Shown here one piece after another: positions 17,916 to 28,671 of a stretch of DNA of 64,000 nt (within the stretch, counting starts at the first letter, position 1; every line of letters starts with the position of its first letter). Made by a program: the position numbers and the translations under genes. Location of the stretch: NCBI RefSeq assembly GCF_041296385.1, contig NW_027184083.1, forward strand, positions 2,170,001 to 2,234,000, written 5' to 3'. This DNA is from Aphelocoma coerulescens (taxonomy: Eukaryota; Chordata; Aves; Passeriformes; Corvidae). The notes below the pieces were generated by a model. It made no database searches and was not told the origin of the DNA. It saw only the letters and a list, made by a program, of their open reading frames with translations.

Positions 17916-18510
17916 CTGCTAACAAGCTTGCTACATTTGGACATTTAAAAAAAAATCTCATGTCCTGGGCAAATAGGTTGCAGAAACAAACAATGAAAGA
18001 GAAACATAAAACTAACAGAATGAGCTAAGTCCACAGACTGCTAATACTACATCTATATTCAAAGGATTGTACTGTCTAATAGAGAATATTGCCTGCACAG
18101 AAAAGTATATAGGGCAGTGATAGCCTCAGCAGTTCCCCAGAGCCCTCCTAGATTTCCAGTAATCTCCTATTATAGCTCTATTGTCTTTTCAATGGAGCTG
18201 GTTCATTGGCTCTTTCTGTAAAAGGGAAAGGTTCTTATCTTTAGACTGAAGAGTCTTTTCAGACCATCTAGTATGGTAATATCACAATATTAAGTAGCCA
18301 GGACAAAAGCTGAGTAAAAAAAAAAAAAAATGTCAGCCAAGTATCCAAGTTACCAAAAGGAGGCATGTAATAAGCAGTGCAACATATCTCCGTGCTTAGC
18401 TACTGTGAAAATGCAGGTCACTTAGGTAATACTTTCTGACCTGAATAGTTTTTACAGTTGTTTCCAATATATTATTTTCATAACTGTATACAATATGATA
18501 AAGACAGTGG
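17916..18510. other. No recognisable feature
   Basis: AT-rich, with an A tract at 18316-18330. Nothing assignable. Confidence 0.5.
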
Positions 18511-18515
18511 GGTAT

Positions 18516-19457
18516 TGTTGGGGTTTTAGTTTAGTCCTAGTTTTTTTCCTTTTAATGGAATTTTTTCCCATATGCATGTTCCTAGGGGACAAATGGCTGT
18601 ACTTAAGGAAGACAAAAGAGCTACCCATGCGGGGGGGGGGGGGGGGGGGGGTGGGCCTGGCTACTCCTTTGTTTCACCTGGGTGTGGGGTCAGTTCGCTC
18701 TCGTCGTTCTCAGAGAGAGAAGCTGCTGGTTCTTTCCGAGGAGAGAAGCTGCTGGTTCTTTTCGGCTGTTTTTCTTTCTGCGGAGAAAGATCCCAGGACC
18801 CCCGGCCCACCTTCCCTGCCCCGCTGGAGGCCGGGCTGTGGCCGCCCTGCCCTGCCACTGATTCAAGCCTTCGCTGTGTTGTAGCCGTGCTCGCCCTGCC
18901 TGCCTAGACCTCCGGGGGGGGGGTTTCCCTGCTTGGATACATCGCGTCTGCCACCCGGGATTTGTGCTCATCCCTGCTGCTCCAGCCTGCTGTTCCTGAA
19001 GGTCCAGCTGGACACCGGGGCCAGCTGGCCAGGGGTTTGTGAAACCTTTGTTCCATCCTTCCCCGGGATCCCAGGGCACCAGTGCCCCGTGCTCCCCGAG
19101 CTCAGTCCGGAGCGCCCCCTGCAGCCACGGGGAAACCATCGCACCTGCCCTGCTCACCAGGAGTCGCTAGTGCCCCTGCTGGCTGCGAGCAGAACTGCAC
19201 CCGAGGGGAAAGGGCCTGACAGCCGAGAAGGCTGGCACTGGGTTTGTGATTGTTTGCTGTTACTGCTATAGTTATTGTTGTTTTTTTGATTGGTTATATA
19301 TATAATAGTAAAGAACTGTTATTCCTATTTCCCACATCTTTGCCTAAAAGCCCTTGATTTCAAAATTATAATAACTCGGAGGGAAAGGGGTTACATCTGC
19401 CACTCCAAGGGAGGCTCCTGCCTTCCTTAGCAGACACCTGTCTTTCAAACCAAGACA
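18516..19457 (+). mobile_element. Solo LTR-N copy 1 (942 bp)
   Basis: TGTTGGGGTTTTAG to AACCAAGACA, with duplication GGTAT at 18511-18515 and 19458-19462. Homologous to 45895-46810. It contains a G tract at about 18630-18652 and a GC-rich middle that gives rise to spurious long ORFs on both strands. Confidence 0.9.
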
Positions 19458-19689
19458 GGTATAAATTTTACAAAAACAAATGTTACTATTTAGAAACCCT
19501 AATGTTGTTATTTTAAACTAGCATTTCCAGTTCCTGTTCATTAAGAAGCTTTTTGTTTTGAAGGCAAAACTGCAACTAATTCCAATATCATTAAGTTGAA
19601 AACTTTACTGTGTGAAGACTTAGCAAGAGTCATGTCAGAACCTTAGCAAAATGCTAATTTACTTTACATGAGTGAAGATTTTTTTGGAT

Positions 19690-19798
19690 CACATAGAGCA
19701 ATAATCACAGAATAGTCTGAGTTGGAAGGAACCCAGAAGAATTATCAAGTCCAAGTCTTAAGTGAATGGCCCATACGGGGATCAAACCCATGACCTTG
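19690..19798 (-). mobile_element. tRNA-Ile-type SINE, second half (B box and CR1-type tail)
   Basis: Minus strand contains AAGGTCATGGGTTTGATCCCC, the T-arm/B-box part of tRNA-Ile, then GTATGGGCCA and a tail that matches the CR1-X-like 3' end (TGGGTTCCTTCCAACTCAGACTATTCTG on the minus strand, split here for length: GGGTTCCTTCC then AACTCAGACT). The A-box half is 5.5 kb away at 25289. Resembles passerine TguSINE1, known to join tRNA-Ile to a CR1 tail. Confidence 0.8.
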
Positions 19799-20335
19799 TA
19801 TGACAGCTGGTTAGGGGTTCAATAGCTCTGACTGAGGAAGTTGCAACTGGTCAGGAGAGATGGTCCCAAAAGGAATTGCCTTCCCAAGGTCCGGTGTCTT
19901 CCCTCAGCTGCTAGCTGGGAGGGCCCGTGCAGAAACTGTCAGCTCTTTAGTGATTATGAGCTCGTGATTTCAGCTTAGGTCTGCAGGGCAGCCTCCAAGC
20001 CAGACCAGGGAGAGAGACGAGAGGCTCGTGTAGCTGTTCTGCACAAGGTAGCTTTATTAGTCCGTACTCCGGCGAAGGGGAGCTAGGGATGAGCAACTCT
20101 CTGCCCTCGCAGGGCAGGGGGGCAGGGGGCTAGCTCTAATAGAGATACAGGGGGTGGGTGTCAGAGGGTAAAGGCCAATGGGTTACAAAAGATCAGCATA
20201 GGGTCTCCCAGAGGATTCTGGATCTGTCTTCTTCTCGCCGTAACTGAAAAGTAGCTGCCTTCCCAAGGGGGGTCCTGCTGGGAGATTGCTCAATCTCCTT
20301 ATCTCAGCAAACGTCCCTCCAGGGCAGTGGCTGGG
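19799..20335 (-). mobile_element. LTR-C copy 1, main part
   Basis: Homologous to 28672-29188. Inserted in the SINE with 6-bp duplication ACCTTG (19793-19798 and 25289-25294). Its first few bases (minus strand TGAAGGGTATG) lie at 25278-25288, because ERV element D is inserted almost at its start. Confidence 0.85.
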
Positions 20336-20341
20336 CATACC

Positions 20342-20716
20342 TATTACTGCTGGCCTGGGCCCTAGGGTATATCACCGTGTCCCGCAGCCATAGGGAGGAG
20401 GAGGAGAGAAGATCCAGCAGGCAGGAGTTGTGCAGCAAGATTGATTTATTTAATTATTTTACAAACTCTTTTATAGACTTTTTTCTTCATAGCCTAATTG
20501 GACAAAGGACCAGCCACCCCTTGGGGGTGATTGGCTAAAATCCTAAAACATCCATTGTCAAAATATTTTTCTACTATACCATAAACAAGACTTTTCAAGG
20601 TTGCAGGTGTCTGGGTTGTTTACCTTCCCTGCTACCTCTTTTGCATGAGAGAAAAGTCTCTCACGGACTTAGAAAATAGCAAGAAAATCCTTGCTAGCAG
20701 CATTTTTGTATCTACA
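20342..20716 (-). mobile_element. Element D 3' LTR (375 bp)
   Basis: Minus strand TGTAGATACAAAAATG to CAGCAGTAATA. TATA box (TCTATAAAAGAG on the minus strand, near 20475) and AATAAA nearby. Ends in TA rather than CA, as does LTR-C. Confidence 0.92.
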
Positions 20717-20739
20717 ATTCCCCTTTTTTGTTTTAAAAG
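20717..20739 (-). promoter_or_regulatory. Element D polypurine tract
   Basis: Minus strand AACAAAAAAGGGGAAT directly before the 3' LTR. Confidence 0.8.
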
Positions 20740-20845
20740 ATAACAACTCTACTATTAATCCTAAATAGAAATCGATATCAATTATTAATTCTAAATATGT
20801 CCTTAAGGCTTTAACTATCTGACTCCATAACAAGAAATTTAAAGC

Positions 20846-21290
20846 TCAGTCTCTGCTTGTGGAAGGACCATCCCAGTCTCTGCTTGTAGAAGGACCATCT
20901 GCCTGATGGTTGACATCCTGGTCATCATCAGAAGAGTCATTAGGCTGATGATCTACATTCTGGTCCCCATTTGGATGGTTGGCATTCTGGTCATCATTTG
21001 GAGGTTGACTGTTCTGCCTCTGGTGCCGTAGGTCAGGGCAAACACATTTTGAAGGTAGCCACCGTATCCCAGTATCTGTGGAAATGCAAGCATACCCACG
21101 ATCCCAAACGATAAGCTCATGCGGGCCTTCCCACTGGTTAGTGAGTAAATTCCGCACCCAGACTTTTGCCCGGGGCAGTTGTCTGTCGCCTGCAGACTGC
21201 AATGAGAGAAAATGATTCAGAATAACAGGATTATTTGAATTTTGTGGCACTGTAAGGTGATTAATTGTATACAAAGCTTTTTTCAGTCAG
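20846..21290 (-). pseudogene. Element D integrase C-terminal domain remnant
   Basis: Minus-strand frame from about 21290 has KKALYTINHLTVPQ, then KVWVRNLLTNQWEGPHELIV, WDRGYACISTDTG and IRWLPSKCVCPD, the DNA-binding end of retroviral integrase. It continues into a low-complexity tail with DGPSTSRD repeats. The catalytic core is deleted. It corresponds to the same integrase tail retained in element E, so this segment survives in two independent deletions. Confidence 0.85.
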
Positions 21291-21450
21291 CTTCACTAAC
21301 CAAGTTCAAAGGTTCCTGTGAGAATCGTTGAAAAGCCATGATAACAGCCCTTAATTCAACTAACTAAGCAGAGTCTGACTCGGATTGGTGTGTTAATCAA
21401 CCACCACAAAGGCAGTGTAGGATACTGTGCGCCCTTGCACACAGTGACCC
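21291..21450 (-). pseudogene. Element D RNase H scrap
   Basis: Short homology only: LVELRAVIMAFQRFSQEPLN on the minus strand, the RNase H helix carrying the catalytic Glu region, preceded by a stop. It lies between the protease end and the integrase tail, so two deletions bracket it and all of RT proper is gone. Confidence 0.65.
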
Positions 21451-21453
21451 CTG

Positions 21454-22251
21454 CTAAAAATTTGTCCCAATCTGTACACCCCAAGCTACCAACACATCCC
21501 GTCCCCAAAGGTTACAGGAAGTGGTAGCAACATAAGGCCGAATCATAGATGGGTGCCCCTCTGAATCCTTCACCACCACAAGCCGTTCCCTTAAATAGCT
21601 CTGTGTGGTTCCTCCTACTCCTGCGATGGCCGATCCCACCGGGGCTAAAGGCCATGAGGGAGGCCATGCAGAGAAGGAGATAATAGTTACATCAGCACCC
21701 GTATCAATCAAACCTCAAAGCTGAATCCGGGGTGGACGGGCGTTCAGCAGGACCAGGGTACATGTCATCTGTGCCTTTTGGTCAGAGATGTCTGCAGTCC
21801 AGAAGGCCTGCAGAAGTCCCATAGATGCACTGCCGTTATCTTCGTGAGTTTGTTGTTCTATCCTGGGGACACAAGACTTAAAAGGCACTAATTTAGCAAG
21901 GCAGGTCTTTTCAGGAATAGTTACAGGGGGTTTTTGCGTGGAGACCATAACGCAAATCTGACCTTTAAAGTCAGCATCAATAACTCCTGAGTGCACTAAG
22001 ATTCCTTGATAGGCAACATCAGGTTTTCCCACCAGCATTGCACTGGATCCCTGGGCTAAGGGTCCATATGCATCCAAGGGAACCTTATAAATACCGCTAG
22101 AGTCTAAGACGTCTGCAGCTGCGGTGTGGGCGTCAAACCCGTCTGATCCCTGGGTGCTGTCTGATCCCTGGGTGCCATCTCTAGGGTGGCTGGGTAGGCC
22201 TGTGCCTGTACCTGTGCCACTCTCTGGGGGAGTGACTGCATCGGAGAGCAA
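21454..22251 (-). pseudogene. pro: Element D dUTPase and aspartic protease (pro)
   Basis: First part (22251-21715): dUTPase with SGIYKVPLDAYG, QGILVHSGVIDADFKG and PEKTCLAKLVPF, the trimeric dUTPase fold that removes dUTP in betaretroviruses. Second part (21711-21454): retroviral protease with LIDTGADVTII active site and SCNLWGRDVLVAW near the C-terminus. Both are in one frame, separated only by a TGA at about 21712-21714, where CGA is likely ancestral. The reading frame overlaps gag by 147 bases in the -1 frame, so expression would need ribosomal frameshifting at 22134. Active-site Asp-Thr-Gly is intact. Confidence 0.88.
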
Positions 22252-24420
22252 TTCCCCCTCCTTGCACCCTGGCGGAAGTTTCCCGACAAAGGCCGACCAT
22301 TGGCATGAGTCTGGGATCTACAGTAGTACGAGCAATGCCCTGGCCTGCCACACCTCCTGCACTGGGGGATCGGTGTGTTTTCTTTTTGGCTCGGCTTAGG
22401 CCGCTTCCTTTTTCTTGCCTGTTTGGGTTGCTTTGGTTCACGACCAGAAGATGCGTGAACAGGCTGCAGGAACGCAGCCAAAGCAGACCTTTTCTGGTTC
22501 CCAGATCCCACCTTAGCACAGGCTTCGACCATGTCTGTTACCTCAGGATCCCCTGGTAAGGCATCTATGATTTTTCTGCACTCCTCGTTTGCGCTATCGC
22601 TCACTAACTGCCTTAACAACAACTGTCTTAACCCGTCATCCTCAACCTGCTTCTCGAGAGAAGCAGCGACTTTCTCTACAAAAGAGAGGAATGACTCTGA
22701 TTTCCCTTGAACTATTTTAGTATATCGCTTTCTGGGTGCTGACAACTCTATGGTTTTCAACAGGGCAGCCATGCTGACCTGTTGAACTTGCTGCAGGACG
22801 CTAGAGGACAAGTTACCCTGTAGACTGGGATCAGAGAAGGGACCAGTCCCCATCAAAGCATCCATTCCTGCTGTCCGTCTAGGATCAGCAGCAGGGAGCT
22901 GCATATTCCCTTATGCAGTCTTGCAGGCCAGCTTTCTCCAGGTTTTCTCAAAAACTGGAAATTATACATGTTGAAATAGAATTTGACCAAAGTGTCTGAT
23001 ATCAAATGGAGAAAGCAAATCTGTATTTATCACCCTTATTATCTGCATAACCTCAGCAGAACCTAGCCCATATTGTGCCACCTTCGGTTGGAGGTCCTGG
23101 GCAACCTTCCAAGCAATTACCTCACGCTTATCATGCTCGCCTGAATTTGGGAGAGCCTTATACACTGGGAAAGCTTGGATCTCCCCTTTAGGGGAAGCAC
23201 TACCATCCTGAACTTCTGGCACAGCCTGCGGATTAACAGCTTCCCAGTTACCCCCAGAATCCTCAGATCTGTTTGGCATTCCAAGGGTTTCCAATAACCT
23301 CCAGTCACCCTCCTCCAATGCTCGCATCTTAACTGACTCTAAGAAGCGATTGTAGTGGGTCGGACGCACTGTTACCGTGCAGTCCTGAAAGGTCCAGGGG
23401 CGAGACCAGCGCAGCCTTTTTCTTCGCCCCGCGGCTACACCTGCCTGACGACCTGAGGCCAGAACCTCATCTGCCTCACTGCCTGATGATGAATCATCAG
23501 GCAAAGGCAACTCTGAGGTGCTGGGAGTGAACAGAAATGGACGGGGAGGGGCACTTTGGCTAAGTTCACTAGAGGCAGAAGAGACAGGACAGACTGCAGT
23601 TGGCTGTGCTGCAGTTTGGACAGCAGCCTCTTTACGGGATTCTGTCTCGGCTGGTCCCGATCGAGCCAGTACTGGAGCTGCTACCGCCGTCTCTGGGGTT
23701 ACAGCCGCGCTCGGCACCGTCGCTGCCGAAACCGCTCCTGTTTCATGCTCCCCGGCCACGCCCGGCGCCGCTGACCCTGGTCGCCACTCCGCAGCCGCTG
23801 CCGCTTCTGGGTTTTCCCACGGCAGCGCTGCTTCTGGGTTCGCCGCCAGCCGTGCGGCTTCCTGGTTTGGAGCCACGGCTCCTGCGGGCGGCACAGGCAG
23901 TGCTGGCGGCGCGGGCTCGGGGCGCCCCGCACAGCAGGGTGGCTCTGGCATCTGCTGCTCTAGCAAGCTGAACAGGTCCTCCATCCTTCGGGATAGGTTT
24001 GGTAACTCTGTCAACTAAGGCAGATGCTGTATTAAAAGGTCAATGGCTTGGTTCTGCGACTGCGCAGAACAGTCCAGCGCCAAGGAGGGCAGCGGACCAC
24101 ACCCAGGTAGTCTAGGAGCAGGCACGCCTGGCGCTATTCCGGCTAAAAAGTTAGATCCAGGTGCATATGCAACCGAGCTAGGAGCCTCTCTGGGGGTCCA
24201 GTTCGCTAAGCCGCTAATTTTCCGCCCTGGATAAGCCGTGGCAGCCGCCGAGCTGAGCGGTAAGGCAGGCTGTGCACCCTCCTGCTGCCCCGACCCCCCC
24301 GCCTCTGCCGGCGCGGGGTCCCTGGGGGCCGCGGAGTCCTGCGATTGTGCAGGGTGAGCCGGCGCAGGCTCTGCCTGTGGAGCCGGGTGGGTTTTCCGGA
24401 TCCACCATCATTTGCCCCGG
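22104..24420 (-). pseudogene. gag: Element D gag (capsid, zinc knuckle), with in-frame stops
   Basis: Open from ATG at 24014, but the same frame is meaningful back to about 24410 across one TAG near 24016 (Pro/Ala-rich, then AQSQNQAIDLLIQHL). Capsid N-terminal domain about 23190-22962 (FPVYKALPNSGEHDKREVIA, DIRHFGQILFQHV). Two TAA stops follow, at about 22962 and 22915, then the major homology region (VQGKSESFLSFVEKVA) and one CCHC zinc knuckle CRRCGRPGHCSYYC. No frameshifts. A normal matrix domain was not recognised. Would form the virion core and package RNA if intact. Confidence 0.85.
22134..22140 (-). promoter_or_regulatory. Element D gag-pro -1 frameshift site
   Basis: Minus strand GGGTTTG in the frame G GGT TTG, fitting the X XXY YYZ slippery rule. 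A shift here leads from gag straight into the dUTPase frame (DGFDAHTAAADV), 27 bases before the gag stop. Confidence 0.8.
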
Positions 24421-24880
24421 AAGCCCGGTCCGCGGCGTCCCCCCCGGGCATTCCTCCTTCACTCATCACCGAGATAGGCTAGCCAGCCCTGCTATCACAG
24501 GCAAGGCCTGTCAGTAGGATAAATAATGAACGCCAGGTTTTGTATAATTCTAACACTGCTGGGTCCCCAGTTGGGAGCTAGTGTCGGACAGCAGAGCCGA
24601 GTTCCTGCCATAAGGCAAAGTCCAGGGCAGTATCTCTGTCCATGGAAATCCCTTTTAAGTTAGCCCAGTCTAATAATTCCCGAACTGAGTTTTCAGGAAT
24701 GGAGGTGTGCATTATACTAAACACACCTTTCCAGACCAGTACCACAGCGTCGGTCTGTGAGCCGCTATTCGCTATTTCTCAGTCCTGTCAGACTTCCCGG
24801 TCCTGGGGGATAAGGGGAACAGAGTACCTCTAGAGAAATTCGGCTTGGCTCGCAGCGTGCAGGACACGTCAGAGAGTGCA

Positions 24881-24899
24881 GATCACGTCGAGGTCACCA
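24881..24899 (-). promoter_or_regulatory. Element D primer binding site, tRNA-Trp
   Basis: Minus strand TGGTGACCTCGACGTGATC: one mismatch to the tRNA-Trp site of Rous sarcoma/avian leukosis viruses, with the same TT spacer after the LTR. Confidence 0.9.
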
Positions 24900-24901
24900 A
24901 A

Positions 24902-25277
24902 TATTACCGCAGGCCTGGTTCCTATGGTATATCACCGTGTCCTGCAGCCATAGGGAGGAGGAGGAGGAGAAGATCCAGCAGGCAGGAGTTGTGCAGCAAG
25001 ATTGATTTATTTAATTATTTTACAAACTCTTTTATAGACTTTTTTCTTCATAGCCTAATTGGACAAAGGACCAGCCACCCCTTGGGGGTGATTGGCTAAA
25101 ATCCTAAAACATCCATTGTCAAAATATTTTTCTACTATACCATAAACAAGACTTTTCAAGGTTGCAGGTGTCTTGGTTGTTTACATTCCCTGCTACCTCT
25201 TCTGTGAGAGAGAAAAGTCTCTCACGGACTTAGAAAATAGCAAGAAAATCCTCTCTAACAGCATTTTTGTATCTACA
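24902..25277 (-). mobile_element. Element D 5' LTR (376 bp)
   Basis: Pairs with the LTR at 20342-20716 and is followed on the minus strand by TT and the primer site. Confidence 0.92.
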
Positions 25278-25288
25278 CATACCCTTCA

Positions 25289-25331
25289 ACCTTGGTATTA
25301 TTAGCACCATGCTCTGACCAACTGAGCTAAT
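25289..25331 (-). mobile_element. tRNA-Ile-type SINE, first half (A box)
   Basis: Minus strand TTAGCTCAGTTGGTCAGAGC then ATGGTGCTAATAATACCAAGGT, closely matching tRNA-Ile(AAT) from the D arm to the anticodon loop. It was split by the LTR-C insertion and continues at 19798 downward. Confidence 0.82.
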
Positions 25332-25658
25332 CTGATGATGAGGATGAAATGAGGAATAAGACGTCTGCCCTCCTCCACTTTGTATCTGACTGGAGGACTC
25401 TATCCTTAATAGACTAGTGACTTGGCTATGGTAATCTAAGACATTATGTTAATCAAGTTTTGGTTAGTCATTTGCCTATAACTTAGCTGTACAAGCAGGA
25501 GACTCAGCAGCGAAGAGAAATGTTGGAACAATTTTATACAGATTAAAAAAGACTACTCATTTCACTGAGCATTGTCACAGTGACAGTATGTGAGAATAAC
25601 AGTCCAACTACTCTCATATCAAGCCCCAGCAGGGGGATGGGGAGAGGGTGTGATAATT
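25332..25658. other. No recognisable feature
   Basis: Single-copy-looking sequence between the SINE and LTR-S. Confidence 0.5.
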
Positions 25659-25664
25659 GTTGTT

Positions 25665-25975
25665 TGATGGTGGACAAAAGACTGACGCTGAAGATGGTGG
25701 CAAGCATCAGCACTTTATTACAAAAACCCAGCCTTTTAAAGCAGTTAGCCAGTTATCAGTTTACATAATTTTAAAGCATAGCAAACATAATTCAACCAAC
25801 CACCATACACCACGATGTAAGCATGTGATGGTCACGCAGCATGTATTTCTACCCCTAATTCAGCTATGTCTCTTTCCCACAGTCCTTCTCTACTTAGCCA
25901 GAGTAACAGGCCTGAGCCATAATTTTACAAAGGCAACAAGGCCTTCATTTTATAAGGTTTTACCTATACACCACA
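25665..25975 (-). mobile_element. Solo LTR-S (311 bp)
   Basis: Minus strand TGTGGTGTATAGG to CCACCATCA, with 6-bp duplication GTTGTT (25659-25664, 25976-25981). AATAAA on the minus strand near 25715, with a TTTAAAAGG TATA-like box before it. Confidence 0.85.
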
Positions 25976-26032
25976 GTTGTTTAGGGAAAACAGTCCAAGA
26001 AAATCAACCATAAAGGAAATCGTCTCCTATTA

Positions 26033-26330
26033 TCATAGAATCATAAAATAGTTTGGGTTGGAAGGGACCTTTAAAGGTCCTGTAGTCCAAACCAAATGCA
26101 ATAAGCAGGGACATCTTCAACTAGATCAGGTTGCTCAGAGCCCCATCCAGCCTGACCTTGAATGTTTCCAGAGATGAGGTCTAACACCTCTCTGGGAAAC
26201 CTGTTCCAGTGTTTCACCACTCCTCATTGTAAAATATTTCTTCCCTGTATCTAGTCTGAATCTACCCTGATTTCGTTTAAAACCATTGCCTCTTGTCCTA
26301 TCAAAACAGGACCTAAACAGTCTATACAAC
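26033..26330 (-). mobile_element. CR1 LINE 3' end
   Basis: Starts ATCATAGAATCATAAAATAG, then GGGTTGGAAGGGACCTTTAAAGG, the standard CR1 terminus, and extends into the distal ORF2 region. 5'-truncated at about 26330. Confidence 0.92.
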
Positions 26331-26658
26331 ATATTATAAATGGTTTAAATTATTTTGATATGTTAGGAAATTCTTTTTGTTTTCTTCATTCTCACATTTG
26401 TTCCCTGGGCACCAGGTAATATAGTGTGACTCAAATACAAAGTTGAAATCAGGATTTTGAATCTCTGCCAGACTTCAGTTAGCATATTCAAAAAGATTTT
26501 GTAAAAAAACATTACACAAATGAGGAGATGAAAATCTGAGCCTTCTTATTGGCCTGATGTAAGAAATACATTATTGAAGATACAACATATCAGAATGATT
26601 TCAAAATACTCTTTGCAAAAAAAGCCTCAGGAGTAATATTCATAGTAAGAAGAAAGAT
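26331..26658. other. No recognisable feature
   Basis: AT-rich, no assignable element. Confidence 0.5.
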
Positions 26659-26659
26659 G

Positions 26660-26735
26660 AAGGACATAGAATCATAGAATATCCTGAGTTAGAAGGCACC
26701 CACAAGAATCATTGAAGTCCAACTCCTATGTAATC
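26660..26735 (-). mobile_element. CR1-X-like 3' tail fragment
   Basis: CATAGAATCATAGAATATCC then TGAGTTAGAAGGCACCCAC, the same tail type as the SINE at 19690. Confidence 0.8.
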
Positions 26736-26799
26736 AGAAATTTTAGAACAATCATTTCTAGCTGAAAAAGCTTTATGACCTTCGAGACATCAGTCTGCC

Positions 26800-27488
26800 A
26801 TCTCAGTAGATATGGGATGGAGATCCATGCAGCAGCAAGGATGCAAGGGTTATTGATGTGCTAGAAACCAGGGAAGCTTCTGAGAATGGTTGTGCAAGAA
26901 TTAGAACTTCCCCTGAAAAGGCAGCGGGATCCAGAACCCAACTGAAGTGCATCTACACCAGTGCACACAGCATGGAAAACAAATAGGAGCTGGAAAACTA
27001 TGACATAGTTGCCATCAAAGAGACTTGGTGGGATGAGTCACACCACTGGAGTGTTGCAATGGATGGCTATAAACTCTTCAGAAGGGATTGACAAGGAAGG
27101 AGGGGCAATGGGGCAGCCCTGTATGTTAGGGGGTGTCTTGATTGTTTGGAGCTTAATGAGGGTGACAATAGGATTGAGTGTTTATGGGTAAGAATCAGGG
27201 GGAAGGCCAACAGGACAGATAGCCTGTTGAGAGTGTTACAGACCATCCAACCAGGATGAAGAGGCAGATTAAATATTCTATAAGCAGCTGGGAGAAGTCT
27301 CAGGATCGCTAGCCCATGTTCTTGTGGGGGACTTCAACTTACCAGATGCCTGCTGGAAGTACAATACTGGGGAGAAGAAACAGTCCAGGAGGTTCCTGAA
27401 GTGTGTGGAAGAGAACTTCCTGACACAGCTGCTGAGGGAGCCAATAAGGGAAGGTGCCCAGCTGGACGTGCTGTTTGCAAGCAGAGAT
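26800..27488 (+). pseudogene. CR1 LINE ORF2 endonuclease fragment
   Basis: Plus-strand translation, broken by a few stops, gives IVAIKETWWDESHHW, AMDGYKLFRRD, LWVRIRGKANR, LVGDFNLPDACWK and REPIREGAQLDVLFASRD, successive motifs of the CR1 APE endonuclease including the catalytic E of ETWWDE and the GDFN motif. Truncated before RT. Confidence 0.88.
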
Positions 27489-27852
27489 TAAACTAGCTAA
27501 AAGTAATTTGAGCTAAATTGGTGATGTTTGTATCAATCAGCCCTGGGACAATCAGAATTGTTCTCTGATTCACTGTGCCAGTGACAGATACATGACTTAT
27601 ACAGTTGTGTACTATTGCAGCTGACTGAAGAATGAGGCTCACTATTTTGTGAAAATGTCTTGACTGATTCTTTGTATCATGGTACACTTGTTTCTGGTAC
27701 TCAAATTATTTTTAATTTTTTTAATATTGAGTTTTGTGTCATTGTATGGAAGCTTCAATGGTTGCTCCTCACAGAAACCTAACCCAGGCTCCATTATAAT
27801 TGCATTTCTCCTTGGATTTAGGCAACTGGACCTAAAGAAGTGTCTAAATGAC
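27489..27852. other. Unassigned; first 70 bases repeated inverted at 17085-17150
   Basis: Shares GCTAAATTGGTGATGTTTGT and flanks with the end of the probable LTR at 16616-17160. The remainder is unrecognised. Confidence 0.4.
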
Positions 27853-28308
27853 TGTCATGGTTTAATCCCAGCCAGCAGCCAGCCACTTGCTCACTCCCCC
27901 ACCAGCAGGATCAGGGAGAGAATTGGAAGGGTAAAAGCTGGAAAACTCATGGGTTGAGATAAAGGCAGTTTAATAGGGAAAGCAAAAACTGCATACACAA
28001 GCAAAGCAAACCAAGGAATTAACTCACTGCTTCCCATGGACAGGCAGGTGTTCAGCCATCTCCAGGAGACCAGGGCCCCATCACACATAGCGGGGACTTG
28101 GGAAGGCAAACGGCATCACTCCAAATGTCCACCATTTCCTCCTTAGTAGAAAAGGCATTGACGCTTTGGAATTGGAATTCAGCAACAGGTAAAAAAACCC
28201 ATCCTGATGTTACCAACACTCTTTTGGTCACAAACCCAGAACGTTTGCACTTGCATTATACAAACTACTATGAAGAAATTTAACTGTATCCCAGCCAAAA
28301 CCAGTGCA
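27853..28308 (-). mobile_element. LTR-P, solo, ERVL-type
   Basis: Minus strand begins TGCACTGGTTTTGGCTGGGAT and ends GGGATTAAACCATGACA, the signature of a widespread bird ERVL LTR. It lacks a good TSD and is internally shortened. Confidence 0.75.
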
Positions 28309-28665
28309 CTAGTTTAAATCAATTAGTATATTGTCCATCTGCCAAAGAAACTGAGCTGAGCATAAGGATCTCCCTATTCTGTCCTCCAAGGCATGAAATA
28401 ACTTCATTAAGATTTCTTTTGGAAGAGCTGACCTAGGAAATTTTTTAAGTCAAAACAAGAATAAATGTAAGTCACCATGAGACAGCAGTCCTATCAAGAG
28501 GGTAGAAATGATTCAGAGATCTAATCTGGGGTGAAAATGAGTGTTAGAGTCAAAAGCAATTTGATAAAATTTTGGTAGGTAAAGTTCAAATCCTTCAAAA
28601 ATGGCCAAAGATATTTAGGGTAAAGAAGGAGTAAGTAAATTTGACTTGTGAAGAAAGCTATCTTC
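28309..28665. other. No recognisable feature
   Basis: AT-rich intergenic-looking DNA. Confidence 0.5.
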
Positions 28666-28671
28666 TACTCC

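Larger units (their letters stand above)
20342..25277 (-). mobile_element. ERV element D: class II provirus, gag-dUTPase-protease, RT deleted, no env
   Basis: A 4,936-bp provirus with exact 6-bp duplication CATACC (20336-20341, 25278-25283) inside LTR-C. The LTRs are 375 and 376 bp with about 15 substitutions and one indel by eye (near 4%). The primer site is tRNA-Trp type as in avian leukosis viruses, while the gag-dUTPase-protease layout is betaretrovirus-like. Pol is reduced to protease, a scrap of RNase H and the integrase tail. Non-autonomous. Confidence 0.92.

Noticed and set aside
18495..19271. Several overlapping ORFs of 100-155 codons
   Set aside because: GC-rich interior of LTR-N, repeated at 46003-46819; frames differ between copies.
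25289..25331. Functional tRNA-Ile gene
   Set aside because: Only half is present here, the other half is 5.5 kb away, arms carry mismatches, and a CR1-type tail follows; it is a split SINE.
27853..28308. Target duplication for LTR-P
   Set aside because: ATGAC and CTAGT are unrelated; ends may be eroded.
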